The translations under genes were made by a program, and so were the position numbers. Positions 6,628 through 15,675 of a stretch of 64,000 bases of DNA are shown in pieces. Every line of letters begins with the position of its first letter. Position 1 is the stretch's first letter. The DNA lies in assembly GCA_045805265.1 (NCBI GenBank), contig JBJMLO010000018.1:65109-129108 (forward strand). Reading direction: 5' to 3'. The notes below the pieces were generated by a model. It did no database searches. It was not told the DNA's origin and saw only the letters and a program-made list of their open reading frames with translations. Source of the DNA: JBJMLO01 sp045805265. GTDB taxonomy: Bacteria; Actinomycetota; UBA4738; JACQTL01.

Positions 6628-9123
6628 TCAGCGCAGCGGCGCGAGCGGGCGGTCGCGATGGACCCGGCCGTACGTGGTGGTGCGCTCGGCGGGGGTCCGG
6701 CCGATGGAGCGGATCGCCTCCTCCAGCTCCCAGGGCTCCTTGCGGATCCCCCACTCCGCCCCGGCCATCCGGCTGATGGTCTCCTCCATGAGTGTTCCGC
6801 CGAAGTCGTTGGCGCCCCCCCGGAGCAACAGCCGACACGCCTCGATCCCCATCTTCACCCACGACACCTGGACGTTCGGGACGCGGCCGTGCAACAGGAT
6901 GCGCGCGACCGCGTGGACGCGGCGGTTGTCGTCGTGGGTCGGCCCGGGCCGGGCCTTGCCGGCCAGATAGATCGGCGAGTTCTGATGGACGAACGCCAGC
7001 GGCACGAACTCGGTGAACCCACCGGTGCGGTCCTGGATCGAAGCGAGCCGCCGGATGTGCGCGACCCAGTGCGGTGGCGCATCGACGTGGCCGTACATCA
7101 TGGTGGAGCTCGAGCGCAGCCCGACGTCGTGCGCGGTCGCCACGATCTCCTCCCAAGTTTCCGCGGGGAGCTTCCCTTTCGTCAGCACCCACCGGACGTC
7201 GTCGTCCAGGATCTCGGCCGCGGTGCCGGGGATCGAGCCGAGCCCCCGCCGCCTGCATTCCGTGAGGAACTCCCGGAACGAGATGCCGAGCCGCGTCGAG
7301 CCGTTCAGCACCTCCATCGGGCTGAAGGCATGGACGTGGATGTCCGGCACCCGCGCCTTCACCGCGTCGAGGAGCTGGAAGTAGAACTCGCCGGGCAGGG
7401 ACGGGTGGAGGCCGCCCTGCATGCACACCTCGGTGGCGCCGGCCTCCCATGCCTCGCGGGCGCGGTCGGCCACCTCCTCGAGGCGCAGCGTGTACGACTC
7501 CCGGTCCACCTCGCGCTGCGCGAACGCGCAGAACCGGCAGCCCGTGTAGCAGACGTTCGTGAAGTTGATGTTCCGGTTCACGACGTAGGTGACCTCGTCG
7601 CCGACGGCGTCCCGGCGGAGGTCGTCGGCGATGGCGCACAGCGCCTCCAGCGCCTGCCCTGAAGCCTCGAACAGCGCCGCGGCCTCGCTGTCGGTGATGT
7701 CGTCGGGCCGGCCGGCCGTGGCCTTCTTCAGCGCGCGGCGGATGTCGCCGGCCAGCCGCTTCGGGTCTCGCGGCCGTTCGGCCCACCGCCGGGTGGCCTC
7801 GACCTCGAACGCGTCGAAGTCGCCGTACACCTGGAGGGCGTCGTCGCGGAGCCCCGCGTCGCCCGCCTTCGCGAACGTCAGCGCGATCTCGCGGGGCTTC
7901 CACTGGACGTCGGGGTCCTGCCACGCGATTGGCTCGGGCAGCCGGCCCTCGGGGGGAAGGCCGTCCTCGCCGGCCAGCGCCGCCACCGGGCGCTGCATCT
8001 TCCCGGCGATCCAGGGGTCGGGTTTCGTCGCGTACTCCGGGTAGACCGTGAGGCGCTCGCGGAGCTGGAGGCCGCGCGCCGCGGTCTCCCCGGCCAGTCG
8101 CGCAATCTGGGGCCAGGGCTTCTCCGGGTTCACGTGGTCGGGCGTGAGCGGCGAGACGCCACCCCAGTCGTCGATGCCGGCGTCGAGCAGGCGGGGGTAC
8201 GCGCCGTCCGAGAGGTTCGGCGGCGCCTGGACGTGCATCCGGGGGCCGAGGATCACGCGCGCGGCGGCGATCGCGGCGAGGTACTCCTCGGTCTCCGGGG
8301 GCGGCGCCGCGTGCATGGCCGTCCGGGGCTTCGGGACGAAGTTCTGGACGATGACCTCCTGGACGTGGCGGTACTTCCGGTGGAGGTCGCGGATCGCGAG
8401 CAGCGACTCGGCGCGCTCGCGCACGGTCTCGCCGATCCCGACGAGGATGCCGGTCGTGAACGGGATCGACAGCCGCCCGGCGTCCTCGATGGTCCGCAGG
8501 CGGACCGCCGGGGCCTTGTCCGGCGAGCCGAAGTGGGGGCCGCCCTTCGCGAACAGCCGCTCCGAGGACGTCTCGAGCATGAGCCCCATCGACGCGCTGA
8601 CGTGCTTCAGCCGCGCCATGTCCTCCCACGACATCACGCCGGGGTTGAGGTGGGGCAGGAGGCCGGTCTCCTCGATGACCCGGATGGCCACCGCCCGCAG
8701 GTAGTCCAGCGTGGACTTGTATCCCCGGGCCTCGAGCCACTCCCGGGCGACCGGATACCGGTCCTCGGGCCGGTCGCCGAGGGTGAACAGGGCCTCCTTG
8801 CACCCCAGCCGGCGGCCGGCGTCGGCGATCGCCACGACCTCCTCGGGGGTGAGGAACGGGGAACCCAGCCGCGCCGGGGGCTTGGCGAACGTGCAGTAGT
8901 GGCAGCGGTCCCGGCACAGCATGGTCAGCGGAACGAAGACCTTCCGGGAGTACGTCACCGTCGTGCCGTGGCCGAGCTCCCGGAGGTGCCGGGCCTGCGC
9001 CATCAGCCGTTCCAGCTGCTCGCCCCGGGCCGCCAGCAGGGCCGCGACCTCGCCGGCGGAGAGCGTCTTGCCGGACTCGGCGCGGGCCAGGGCCCGCCGG
9101 ACGGCGAGGGAGCGATCCTCCAC
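6628..9123 (-). CDS. fbiC: FO synthase FbiC (fused CofG and CofH radical SAM halves)
   Basis: 831 aa, the length of actinobacterial FbiC. It makes 7,8-didemethyl-8-hydroxy-5-deazariboflavin (FO), the chromophore of coenzyme F420, from tyrosine and 5-amino-6-ribitylaminouracil. Two radical SAM modules are present, each with a Cx3Cx2C cluster motif: Cys70, Cys74, Cys77 in the CofG half and Cys525, Cys529, Cys532 in the CofH half. The GTG start at 9123 lacks a clear ribosome site, so the exact N-terminus is uncertain by some residues. The gene is cytoplasmic and stands alone between the FHA regulator and the whiB upstream region; fbiA and fbiB follow 2.3 kb away on the other strand. Confidence 0.95.
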   Translation of the reverse strand: MEDRSLAVRRALARAESGKTLSAGEVAALLAARGEQLERLMAQARHLRELGHGTTVTYSRKVFVPLTMLCRDRCHYCTFAKPPARLGSPFLTPEEVVAIADAGRRLGCKEALFTLGDRPEDRYPVAREWLEARGYKSTLDYLRAVAIRVIEETGLLPHLNPGVMSWEDMARLKHVSASMGLMLETSSERLFAKGGPHFGSPDKAPAVRLRTIEDAGRLSIPFTTGILVGIGETVRERAESLLAIRDLHRKYRHVQEVIVQNFVPKPRTAMHAAPPPETEEYLAAIAAARVILGPRMHVQAPPNLSDGAYPRLLDAGIDDWGGVSPLTPDHVNPEKPWPQIARLAGETAARGLQLRERLTVYPEYATKPDPWIAGKMQRPVAALAGEDGLPPEGRLPEPIAWQDPDVQWKPREIALTFAKAGDAGLRDDALQVYGDFDAFEVEATRRWAERPRDPKRLAGDIRRALKKATAGRPDDITDSEAAALFEASGQALEALCAIADDLRRDAVGDEVTYVVNRNINFTNVCYTGCRFCAFAQREVDRESYTLRLEEVADRAREAWEAGATEVCMQGGLHPSLPGEFYFQLLDAVKARVPDIHVHAFSPMEVLNGSTRLGISFREFLTECRRRGLGSIPGTAAEILDDDVRWVLTKGKLPAETWEEIVATAHDVGLRSSSTMMYGHVDAPPHWVAHIRRLASIQDRTGGFTEFVPLAFVHQNSPIYLAGKARPGPTHDDNRRVHAVARILLHGRVPNVQVSWVKMGIEACRLLLRGGANDFGGTLMEETISRMAGAEWGIRKEPWELEEAIRSIGRTPAERTTTYGRVHRDRPLAPLR

Positions 9124-9234
9124 GGACGACGAGTGTACGTCTCATCGGCGAGGCGACTGCACGGCTTGGGATCGCGTGAATGCATCGAAGGTCGCTCGCG
9201 CCCCGCCTCGCATTGACCGGAGAGCATTTCCTCT

Positions 9235-9849
9235 CTACGGGTCTGGGCGCCCTTCCGCCGCTCGCAGGATGTCGGCCGTGCTGACCGTCCCCCGGCGGAT
9301 CGCTTCGTTCGCCAGGCGGGCCCGTCGTCCCTCCCGCTCGACGATGCCGAACTTGTCGTACAGCCGTGCCAGGTGCTGCTTCACGGCCGCCTCCGTCACC
9401 ACGAGCTCGGCGGCGATCTGGCGGATCGAGGCCGGCTCCCGGAACACGTCCCCGGAGGCCATCGGGCGGCACAGGGCGGCGAGGATCTCCCGCTCCCTTC
9501 GGGTGAGGTCGGGCCCGATCTCGAACCCGACCGTCCCCTTCCCCGAGTCGCCCGAGCGTCGGCCCCGCGCGAACAGCCGGACCGTCCCGATCCGGATTTC
9601 GTCGCCGGTCTTGACCGGGCGCTCTCCCCAGATGCGGTCGCCGTTCACGAAGGTGCCGTTGCGGGAGCCGAGGTCCCGGATGCACCAGTGCGTCGCCACG
9701 CGCTCCAGGACGGCGTGGACGTGCGAGACCGTGCGGTCGAGGGGGAGCGGGACGTCGTTCGAGTCGGAGAACCCGATCGTGATCCGCTCGCCCTCGAGCG
9801 GGATCCGCTCGAGGACGCCGTTTGCCCACATCTCCAGGTACTCGGCCAT
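9235..9849 (-). CDS. FHA-domain protein with C-terminal LuxR/GerE-like HTH
   Basis: 204 aa. Residues about 10-95 form an FHA domain (ITIGFSDSNDVPLPLDRTVSHVHAVLE, then DLGSRNGTFVNG). The usual GR pair at the first loop is GF here, so the arginine that helps hold phosphothreonine is missing, while the Ser, His and Asn positions remain. After a linker, LTRREREILAAL to VTEAAVKQHLARLYDKFGI is a winged or LuxR-like HTH. It probably links Ser/Thr kinase signalling, or simply a protein-protein contact, to transcription. ATG 9849 is chosen because it begins just before the FHA fold and follows a G-rich site. It is divergent from the propeller gene and palindromes lie between them. Confidence 0.75.
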   Translation of the reverse strand: MAEYLEMWANGVLERIPLEGERITIGFSDSNDVPLPLDRTVSHVHAVLERVATHWCIRDLGSRNGTFVNGDRIWGERPVKTGDEIRIGTVRLFARGRRSGDSGKGTVGFEIGPDLTRREREILAALCRPMASGDVFREPASIRQIAAELVVTEAAVKQHLARLYDKFGIVEREGRRARLANEAIRRGTVSTADILRAAEGRPDP

Positions 9850-9859
9850 GGACCGCCCC

Positions 9860-9894
9860 CGTCCGCGTCTGCGGCGGACGTCACCAATGGTGAC
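9860..9894. promoter_or_regulatory. Adjacent palindromes in the FHA/propeller divergent region
   Basis: Two exact inverted repeats abut: CGTCCGC (9860-9866) with GCGGACG (9874-9880), and GTCACC-AAT-GGTGAC (9880-9894). They lie 11-45 bases upstream of the FHA-regulator start and about 125 bases from the divergent gene. Operators or an mRNA-leader hairpin are both possible; autoregulation by the FHA/HTH protein is a guess. Confidence 0.4.
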
Positions 9895-10016
9895 AGAAAC
9901 CTCTCCTCCCGCAACGGAAGACTGGCCGGGCCGGTGATTCTTCCCGGACTCCCCGGGGCGGACGATCGACCTGTCCGAGCCGAGCGCGGGGCGCTCGCGG
10001 GGATCGAGAGGAGGCC

Positions 10017-11306
10017 ATGATGGACGCACACGAGATCGACGGGATCACGGGCCGGTCACCTGGGTCGAGTCCGAGTCGGCACCGGCGGACCGGGTTCCTC
10101 GGAGCCGCCCTGGCGGCGTTCCTCGTGACCATGATGGTCGCCGCAGGAACGGCGTCGGCGACGTCCGGGAAGCCGTCGCTCGATTGGTCCCGCATCGCGG
10201 GGAGCCAGCTGAACGACGCGGGCGTCTCGCCGACCGGCGCGATCTACGCGGTCGGCAGGCAGGACCTGGCCCAGGGCTCGGCCGCGACGGTGTTCAAGTA
10301 CACGCCGTCGGGGGACCTGGTCTGGTCCAGGAGCTGGACAAAGGGCGGCGGGTACGCCATGGCCGAGGCCGTGGCGTTCGGCGGCGGGGGCTTCGTGTAT
10401 GTCACGGGGTTCCTGGGCTCTCCGCACGCCGAGGGTGGCGGGTTCCTGCTGCTCAAGTACTCACCGAAGGGCAACCTGATCTGGAAACGCGTGTCCGCCG
10501 ACTGGCCCACGAACCGCACCGAGGGAGCATCCGGCGTGGCGGTGGCCTCCGGTGAGGTCGTGATCTCCGGATCCCACTTCGGCTGCTGCGGCGAGACCAC
10601 CGACGACGGGTGGGTGAAGGCCTTCGACGCGCGCGACGGCCACCCGCTGTGGACGAACGAGTACGAGTCCCCGGGCATCTCGGACACGAACGACTCGGCC
10701 GCCGCGGTGGCGGCGGGACCCGGGGGGTTCTATGTGACGGGATGGGTCGCCCGGGGACCGGAGTCCAGTGACACGGACTTCGTGAACCATGACCTCGTGG
10801 TCCAGAGGCTGAGCACCTCCGGGGCCCACGTGTGGACGCGCGTGGTGAGCGACGGCGTCCGGGACCACGACGGCGGCGTCGACGTGGTCGTCTGTGGCGG
10901 ACGGGTGCTGGTGACCGCTCGGGTCGACGAGGTGCTGACCGAGACGAAGTACCGCCCCGGACACGCGTGGCTCAGGTCCTACACGGTCGACGGAGACAGC
11001 GTGTGGACCCGCGAGTGGGGATCCACCCAGCCACAACGGCCGGGCGGGCTGGGCCCGGCGCGCGATGGCGGCGTCGTACTTGCCGGGACCCAGCAAGACC
11101 CCGCCGATCACCTGGCCAACCTGACGATCCGCTCCTTCGACTCGGCGGGCGCCCTGCAATGGTCGAGGGTCCTCGATCCCGACCACCAGTCGCTGTCCGG
11201 GACCGGGGCGGCCACGCTGGACGGGCGCGTCTTCGTGACGGCCGTTCGGGACAACGCCCTGGGTTCGGCGTCGACGGGCTGGATCGCGAGGTTCGACGAG
11301 CCGTAA
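10017..11306 (+). CDS. Secreted beta-propeller (PQQ/SBBP-like repeat) protein
   Basis: 429 aa. A twin-Arg-less signal peptide ends near ASATSG (about residues 25-49). The mature part is a chain of repeats with the pattern VFKYTPSGDLVWSRSW, LLKYSPKGNLIWKRV, VQRLSTSGAHVWTRVV, RSFDSAGALQWSRVL, typical of PQQ-like or SBBP propeller blades that bind no cofactor obviously. Function is unknown; it is exported and probably wall-associated or released. GAGAGGAGG precedes two possible ATG codons (10017 and 10020). It is transcribed alone, divergently from the FHA regulator, and followed by a hairpin terminator. Confidence 0.75.
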   Translation: MMDAHEIDGITGRSPGSSPSRHRRTGFLGAALAAFLVTMMVAAGTASATSGKPSLDWSRIAGSQLNDAGVSPTGAIYAVGRQDLAQGSAATVFKYTPSGDLVWSRSWTKGGGYAMAEAVAFGGGGFVYVTGFLGSPHAEGGGFLLLKYSPKGNLIWKRVSADWPTNRTEGASGVAVASGEVVISGSHFGCCGETTDDGWVKAFDARDGHPLWTNEYESPGISDTNDSAAAVAAGPGGFYVTGWVARGPESSDTDFVNHDLVVQRLSTSGAHVWTRVVSDGVRDHDGGVDVVVCGGRVLVTARVDEVLTETKYRPGHAWLRSYTVDGDSVWTREWGSTQPQRPGGLGPARDGGVVLAGTQQDPADHLANLTIRSFDSAGALQWSRVLDPDHQSLSGTGAATLDGRVFVTAVRDNALGSASTGWIARFDEP

Positions 11307-11354
11307 TCGGCGCTGCGCGGACCCGTGCGATGGATCGGCCGCTGATGCGGCCGC

Positions 11355-11390
11355 GGCGGAGGCTCCCGGCACTCGCTGGGAGCCTCTGCC
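11355..11390 (+). terminator. Hairpin terminator after the propeller gene
   Basis: GAGGCTCCC (11359-11367) pairs with GGGAGCCTC (11378-11386) around a 10-base loop, and the stem extends four further pairs including one G-T. It separates the propeller gene from fbiA. Confidence 0.55.
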
Positions 11391-11415
11391 GCGCGGGGCC
11401 CCGTAGGCTGTGCGC

Positions 11416-12354
11416 ATGAAGATCGTCGCGCTGGCCGGAGGAGTCGGCGCGGGGAAGTTCCTGCGGGGGCTGCTCCGGGTCGTCCCGCCGCGCGACGTGA
11501 CGGTCGTCGTGAACACCGCGGACGACATCGAGCTGCACGGGCTCCACGTCTCGCCGGACCTCGACTCGGTCGTGTACTGGCTGGGCGGGGCCATGGACCG
11601 CGAGCGGGGATGGGGCCGGCGGGACGAGACGTTCCGGGCCACCGAGGAGCTGGAGCGGTTCGGCGCGGAGGGAGCATGGTTCGGACTCGGCGACCTGGAC
11701 CTGGCCACGCACCTGTTCCGGACCGGGCTGCTGCGCGGCGGCGCGACGCTCTCGGAGGCGACCGCCCGGGTGGCCGCGCGGTTCGGGGTGGCCTGCCGGG
11801 TGCTGCCGATGAGCGACGACCCCGTGACCACGCGGATCGAGGCGGTGAGCATGGGACGGAGGATGGACCTGCACTTCCAGGAGTACTGGGTGCGGCGGCA
11901 CGCCTCGGACGAGGTGAAGGCCGTGCGCTACGCGGGGGCCGAGGAGGCGCGGCCGGCTCCCGGCGTGCTGGAGGCGCTGGCGGCGGCCGACGTCGTGGTG
12001 TTCCCCCCGTCGAACCCGGTGGCGTCGCTGGGGCCCGTCCTCGCCGTCCCCGGGATGCGGGACGCCGTGGCGGCTCGCCGGGATCGCGCGGCCGGCGTCT
12101 CGGGGATCGTGGGGGGCGCGCCGCTGGCGGGCATGGCCGACCGCCTGCTGCCGGTCGTCGGTGTCGAGGTGTCGGCCGCCGGCGTCGCCGAGCTGTACCG
12201 GGACCTCCTGGGGGGCTGGGTGATCGACCGCGCGGACGAGGGCCTGCGGTCGCGCATCGAGGCGCTGGGGATCCGCGTGGCCGTGACCGACACCGTGATG
12301 GGCGGGGACGCGGCCGCCGAGCGCGTGGCGCGCACCGCGCTATCGCTGGTGTAG
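11416..12354 (+). CDS. fbiA: 2-phospho-L-lactate transferase family enzyme FbiA (CofD)
   Basis: 312 aa. Residues 1-20 (MKIVALAGGVGAGKFLRGL) and NTADDIELHGLHVSPDLD are the CofD signature that binds the activated 2-phospholactate or phosphoenolpyruvate nucleotide and metal; MSDDPVTTRI and FPPSNPVASLGPVL are further family motifs. In actinobacteria the enzyme transfers phosphoenolpyruvyl from EPPG to FO, giving dehydro-F420-0. The ATG at 11416 is used instead of a GTG two codons earlier because it begins the conserved fold. It is followed after three bases by fbiB, so the two form an operon. No cofC/fbiD, which supplies the activated precursor, is in the window. Confidence 0.93.
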   Translation: MKIVALAGGVGAGKFLRGLLRVVPPRDVTVVVNTADDIELHGLHVSPDLDSVVYWLGGAMDRERGWGRRDETFRATEELERFGAEGAWFGLGDLDLATHLFRTGLLRGGATLSEATARVAARFGVACRVLPMSDDPVTTRIEAVSMGRRMDLHFQEYWVRRHASDEVKAVRYAGAEEARPAPGVLEALAAADVVVFPPSNPVASLGPVLAVPGMRDAVAARRDRAAGVSGIVGGAPLAGMADRLLPVVGVEVSAAGVAELYRDLLGGWVIDRADEGLRSRIEALGIRVAVTDTVMGGDAAAERVARTALSLV

Positions 12355-12357
12355 CCG

Positions 12358-13650
12358 GTGCGCGTCTCGCCGGTCGAGGGCCTGCCGGAGGTCGAACCCG
12401 GCGAGGATCTCCCGGCGCTGCTGGCCCGGGAGCTGTCCGGCCGGCTGCGGCCCGGAGACGTCGTCGCGGTCACGCAGAAGATCGTGTCGAAGGCCGAGGG
12501 GCGCGTCGTCCCCGAGGACGAGCGGGGCCACGCCGGCTGGGTCGAGTCCGAGACCGCCCGCGTCGTGGCCCGCCGCGAGGACCTGCTGATCGCGCAGACC
12601 CGCCACGGGTTCGTGTGCGCGAACGCCGGCGTCGACGCGTCGAACGTCGCGACCGGGTTCCTCACGCTGCTGCCCGACGACCCCGACGCCAGCGCGGAGC
12701 GGATCCGAGGGGCGTTGACGCGATCTGCCGGGGGCGACGTCGGCGTGGTGGTCACCGACACGTTCGGCCGGGCCTGGCGGCGGGGGCTGGTGAACGTGGC
12801 GATCGGCTCGGCCGGGCTGCCGGCGCTGGTGGACCTCCGGGGATCGCCCGATCACACGGGGCGCCTCCTCGAGGCGACGGTCGTGGCCCTGGCCGACGAG
12901 CTGGCGGCGGCGTCCGGCCTGGTGATGGGGAAGGACGCCCGCGTGCCGGCGGCGGTGCTCCGTCCGGACGACCCGGCCTGGTGGGTGCGCCCCGGCACCG
13001 GCGCCCGGGAGCTGGTCCGTCCTCCCGAGGAGGACCTGTTCCGGGAGTCGCCGCTGCAGCTGCTGCACGCGCGCCGGTCGCTCCGCTCGTTCGGCGAGGG
13101 CGACGTCCCGGTCGCGGCCCTGCGTGAGGCGGTCCGAGCCGCGTGCACCGCACCGGCGCCGCACCACACCCGGCCGTGGCTGTTCGTCGCCCTGACGTCG
13201 GAGGCGGCTAGGCGCCGGCTGCTGACGGCCATGGCCGCGGCGTGGCGGGCGGACCTCGAACGCGACGGGTCGCCGGAGCACGTCATCGAGCGCCGGCTGG
13301 CCAAATCCGACGCGCTGCTCGGCGCCGCGCCGGCGATCGTCGTTCCTTGCGTCCGCGTTCGCGGTGCGCACGCCTACCCGGACGAGGAGCGCTCGTCCGC
13401 GGAGCGCGAGATGTTCCTGCTGGCCGGCGGGGCGGGGATCCAGAACCTCCTGCTGGCCCTGCACGCCCAGCGCCTCGGGTCGTGCTGGGTGTCCTCCACG
13501 CTGTTCTGCAAGGAGGAGGCCCGCGGGGCTCTCGGCCTCGACGAGGAGTGGATCCCTCTGGGCTCGGTGGCGGTGGGGCCGATGCCCGACGTCGCGCCCC
13601 CCGACCGCCCGCCCCTGCCCGTCGACGAGCACGTCCGGTTCCTCGACTGA
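12358..13650 (+). CDS. fbiB: F420:gamma-glutamyl ligase FbiB, with C-terminal nitroreductase domain
   Basis: 430 aa, two domains. Residues about 1-225 are CofE-like (GDVVAVTQKIVSKAEGR, VVVTDTFGRAWRRGLVNVAIG) and add glutamates to F420-0. Residues about 235-430 are an FMN-binding nitroreductase fold (HARRSLRSFGEGDV, LLAGGAGIQNLLLALHAQRLGSCWVS), which in mycobacterial FbiB reduces dehydro-F420-0. Both halves look complete, so the mature poly-glutamate cofactor can be made. The GTG at 12358 lies three bases after the fbiA stop. It converges with the TolB-like lipoprotein gene. Confidence 0.94.
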   Translation: MRVSPVEGLPEVEPGEDLPALLARELSGRLRPGDVVAVTQKIVSKAEGRVVPEDERGHAGWVESETARVVARREDLLIAQTRHGFVCANAGVDASNVATGFLTLLPDDPDASAERIRGALTRSAGGDVGVVVTDTFGRAWRRGLVNVAIGSAGLPALVDLRGSPDHTGRLLEATVVALADELAAASGLVMGKDARVPAAVLRPDDPAWWVRPGTGARELVRPPEEDLFRESPLQLLHARRSLRSFGEGDVPVAALREAVRAACTAPAPHHTRPWLFVALTSEAARRRLLTAMAAAWRADLERDGSPEHVIERRLAKSDALLGAAPAIVVPCVRVRGAHAYPDEERSSAEREMFLLAGGAGIQNLLLALHAQRLGSCWVSSTLFCKEEARGALGLDEEWIPLGSVAVGPMPDVAPPDRPPLPVDEHVRFLD

Positions 13651-13685
13651 CCCGGGCCCCGCCGCCGCCGACTCGGAGCCCGCGC

Positions 13686-14651
13686 TCAGGCCCAGGAGGG
13701 TGAGCCGTTGTTCGCGACGGTGGTGATGGGGACCACCGCGGTGCCGTCGGCCCGCATGGCCCAGATCTCCAGGGTCCCCGGGCGCGTGGTCTCGAACGCG
13801 ATCCACGCGCCGTCGCGCGACCACGCGGGGCCGGCGTCCATGAACACGCCGGTCCCCCCGCCCGAGTCGGCGGGAGCCGGCGGGCTGATCGGCACCTGGT
13901 CGGCGCCATCCGGTCGCATGACGTACAGGCGCGGCTGGCCGTCCCTCGCGCTCGAGAACGCGATCTCCGAGCCGTCGGGGGACCAGGCCGGCGAGCCGTC
14001 CTCTCCCGGCGCGTCGGTCAGGCGGCGGGCCCCCGAGCCGTCGGGCCGGATCGTGTAGATCTCGTAGTCGCCGTCCCGGTAGCTCTCGAACGCGATGTTG
14101 CCGCCGTCCGGCGACCACGCGGGCGAGCCGTCCAGCGCCGGATCGCGGGTGCGGCGGACCTCGTGGGAGCCGTCGGCGTCCATCGTGTAGATCTCCGCGT
14201 TCCCGTCCCGCGTGCTCTCGAACGCGATCTTCCTGCCGTCCGGAGACCACGTCGGGTGATAGTCGTCGCCCGGGCTCGACGTCAGGCGCGTGGCGGCGCC
14301 GCCGGCCGCCGGCATGACGAAGATGTCGCTCGCGCCGGCCCGGGTGCTGGCGAACGCGATCCGGGAGCCGTCCGGCGACCACACCGGCCAGGAGTCGACG
14401 GACGCGTCGTCGGTGAGCCTGCGCATCTCCGTGCCGTCGGCGCGGATGGAGTAGATCTGCAACTGGCCGCTCCGGTCGCTCACGAAGACCAGCGAGCCGG
14501 GCCGGGGCATCGTCTGGTGCGGCGGCGCGGGCGACGGACCTGTCGGGGGCTGCGGGAAGAGCCGGATCGGGTTTCCCGGAAAGCCGGAGCACGCGGTGCC
14601 GGCCACCAGGACGGCGGCGAGGGCCACGCCCCGCGACCGCCTCAATTTCAT
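13686..14651 (-). CDS. TolB-like PD40 propeller lipoprotein
   Basis: 321 aa. The N-terminus MKLRRSRGVALAAVLVAG ends in a lipobox (AGTAC), so the mature protein is lipid-anchored outside the membrane. After a Pro-rich linker come six or more PD40 (WD40-like) repeats of the form PVWSPDGSRIAFASTR, PTWSPDGRKIAFESTR, PAWSPDGGNIAFESYR and so on, making a TolB-type propeller. No catalytic domain follows, so it is probably a binding or scaffold protein rather than a prolyl peptidase. The start at 14651 is taken because it gives the lipoprotein signal; a start 11 codons upstream would spoil it. Convergent with fbiB. Confidence 0.8.
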   Translation of the reverse strand: MKLRRSRGVALAAVLVAGTACSGFPGNPIRLFPQPPTGPSPAPPHQTMPRPGSLVFVSDRSGQLQIYSIRADGTEMRRLTDDASVDSWPVWSPDGSRIAFASTRAGASDIFVMPAAGGAATRLTSSPGDDYHPTWSPDGRKIAFESTRDGNAEIYTMDADGSHEVRRTRDPALDGSPAWSPDGGNIAFESYRDGDYEIYTIRPDGSGARRLTDAPGEDGSPAWSPDGSEIAFSSARDGQPRLYVMRPDGADQVPISPPAPADSGGGTGVFMDAGPAWSRDGAWIAFETTRPGTLEIWAMRADGTAVVPITTVANNGSPSWA

Positions 14652-14703
14652 CCAGGCAAACGTACCCCGGGACGGGGGGCCCACGCCGTCGGGGGCGGGG
14701 CGC

Positions 14704-15675
14704 TCAGGACTCCTCTCGCACGTACGGCACCCCGAGCGCGGCCGGGGTCCCCAGCCGCCGGCGGACCGAGCCGCTCGACACGGCGACGAGCGCCAGGACC
14801 GTCATGAGGTACGGCAGCGCGGAGAAGAAGTCCGACGGCAGGTGCACCCCCCGGGCCTGCAGGGTGAACCCCAGGCTCTGGAACGCCCCGAACAGATACG
14901 CCCCGATCAGCAGCAGGTCCGGACGCCAGAACGCGAAGATGACGAGAGCGATCGCGATGAACCCGGCGCCGGTGGTGAGCCCATCGGTCCAGTTCGAGAA
15001 CAGCACCAGCGTGAAGTACGCGCCGCCCACACCGGCGAACATGCCGCCCACCACCGTGTGCGCGTAGCGGTACCGGCCGACGTTGATGCCCATGGCGTCG
15101 GCGGACTGTGGCGCCTCCCCCACCGAACGGAGGTACAGGCCCGTCCGGGTCCGGTACAGGTAGAGGGACACCAGGATCACCAGCACCCACGACGCGTACA
15201 CCATGGCGTTCTCGTGGAACAGAACGGGCCCGAGGACCGGCGTGCTCTTGAGGCCGAACACGTCGATCGCCTGGAACTGGTGCCTCCCTGGCTTCGATCC
15301 CAGGTGCCAGACCACGCCGAGGTACGACGAGAGCCCGATGACCCCGGCGAAGATCGTGAGCGCGAGGCCCGAGACGATCTGGTTGGCCCGCAGCGTGATG
15401 GTGACGAACGCGTGGATCAGCGCCATGAGCCCGCCGGCCACGGCCGCGACGAGGACGGCCACCGTGAGGACGACCCACGCGGGCCCGCCGAGACGCTGGG
15501 ACGCCCAGAACCCGGTCACGGCACCCATGAGCATCATGCCCTCGACGCCCAGGTTCAGGACCCCGGAGCGCTCGGCCAGCAACTCGCCGAGCCCCGCGAG
15601 CAGCAGCGGGGTCCCGTACAGGATCGCGGAGGCAGTGATCGAGACACCGATGCTGTTGTTGACGGCGGCGATCAT
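14704..15675 (-). CDS. ABC transporter permease, nucleoside (BMP) type, second subunit
   Basis: 323 aa, very hydrophobic with about eight to ten membrane segments. Phrases such as LLAGLGELLAERSGVLNLGVEGMMLMGA, LTLRANQIVSGLALTIFAG and RSVGEAPQSADAMGINV are those of the BPD_transp_2 permeases that pair with BMP-family lipoproteins (NupQ/YufQ group), which import nucleosides. The ATG at 15675 overlaps the stop of the first permease (ATGA). It is the last gene of a four-gene operon: lipoprotein, double ATPase, permease 1, permease 2. Confidence 0.9.
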   Translation of the reverse strand: MIAAVNNSIGVSITASAILYGTPLLLAGLGELLAERSGVLNLGVEGMMLMGAVTGFWASQRLGGPAWVVLTVAVLVAAVAGGLMALIHAFVTITLRANQIVSGLALTIFAGVIGLSSYLGVVWHLGSKPGRHQFQAIDVFGLKSTPVLGPVLFHENAMVYASWVLVILVSLYLYRTRTGLYLRSVGEAPQSADAMGINVGRYRYAHTVVGGMFAGVGGAYFTLVLFSNWTDGLTTGAGFIAIALVIFAFWRPDLLLIGAYLFGAFQSLGFTLQARGVHLPSDFFSALPYLMTVLALVAVSSGSVRRRLGTPAALGVPYVREES

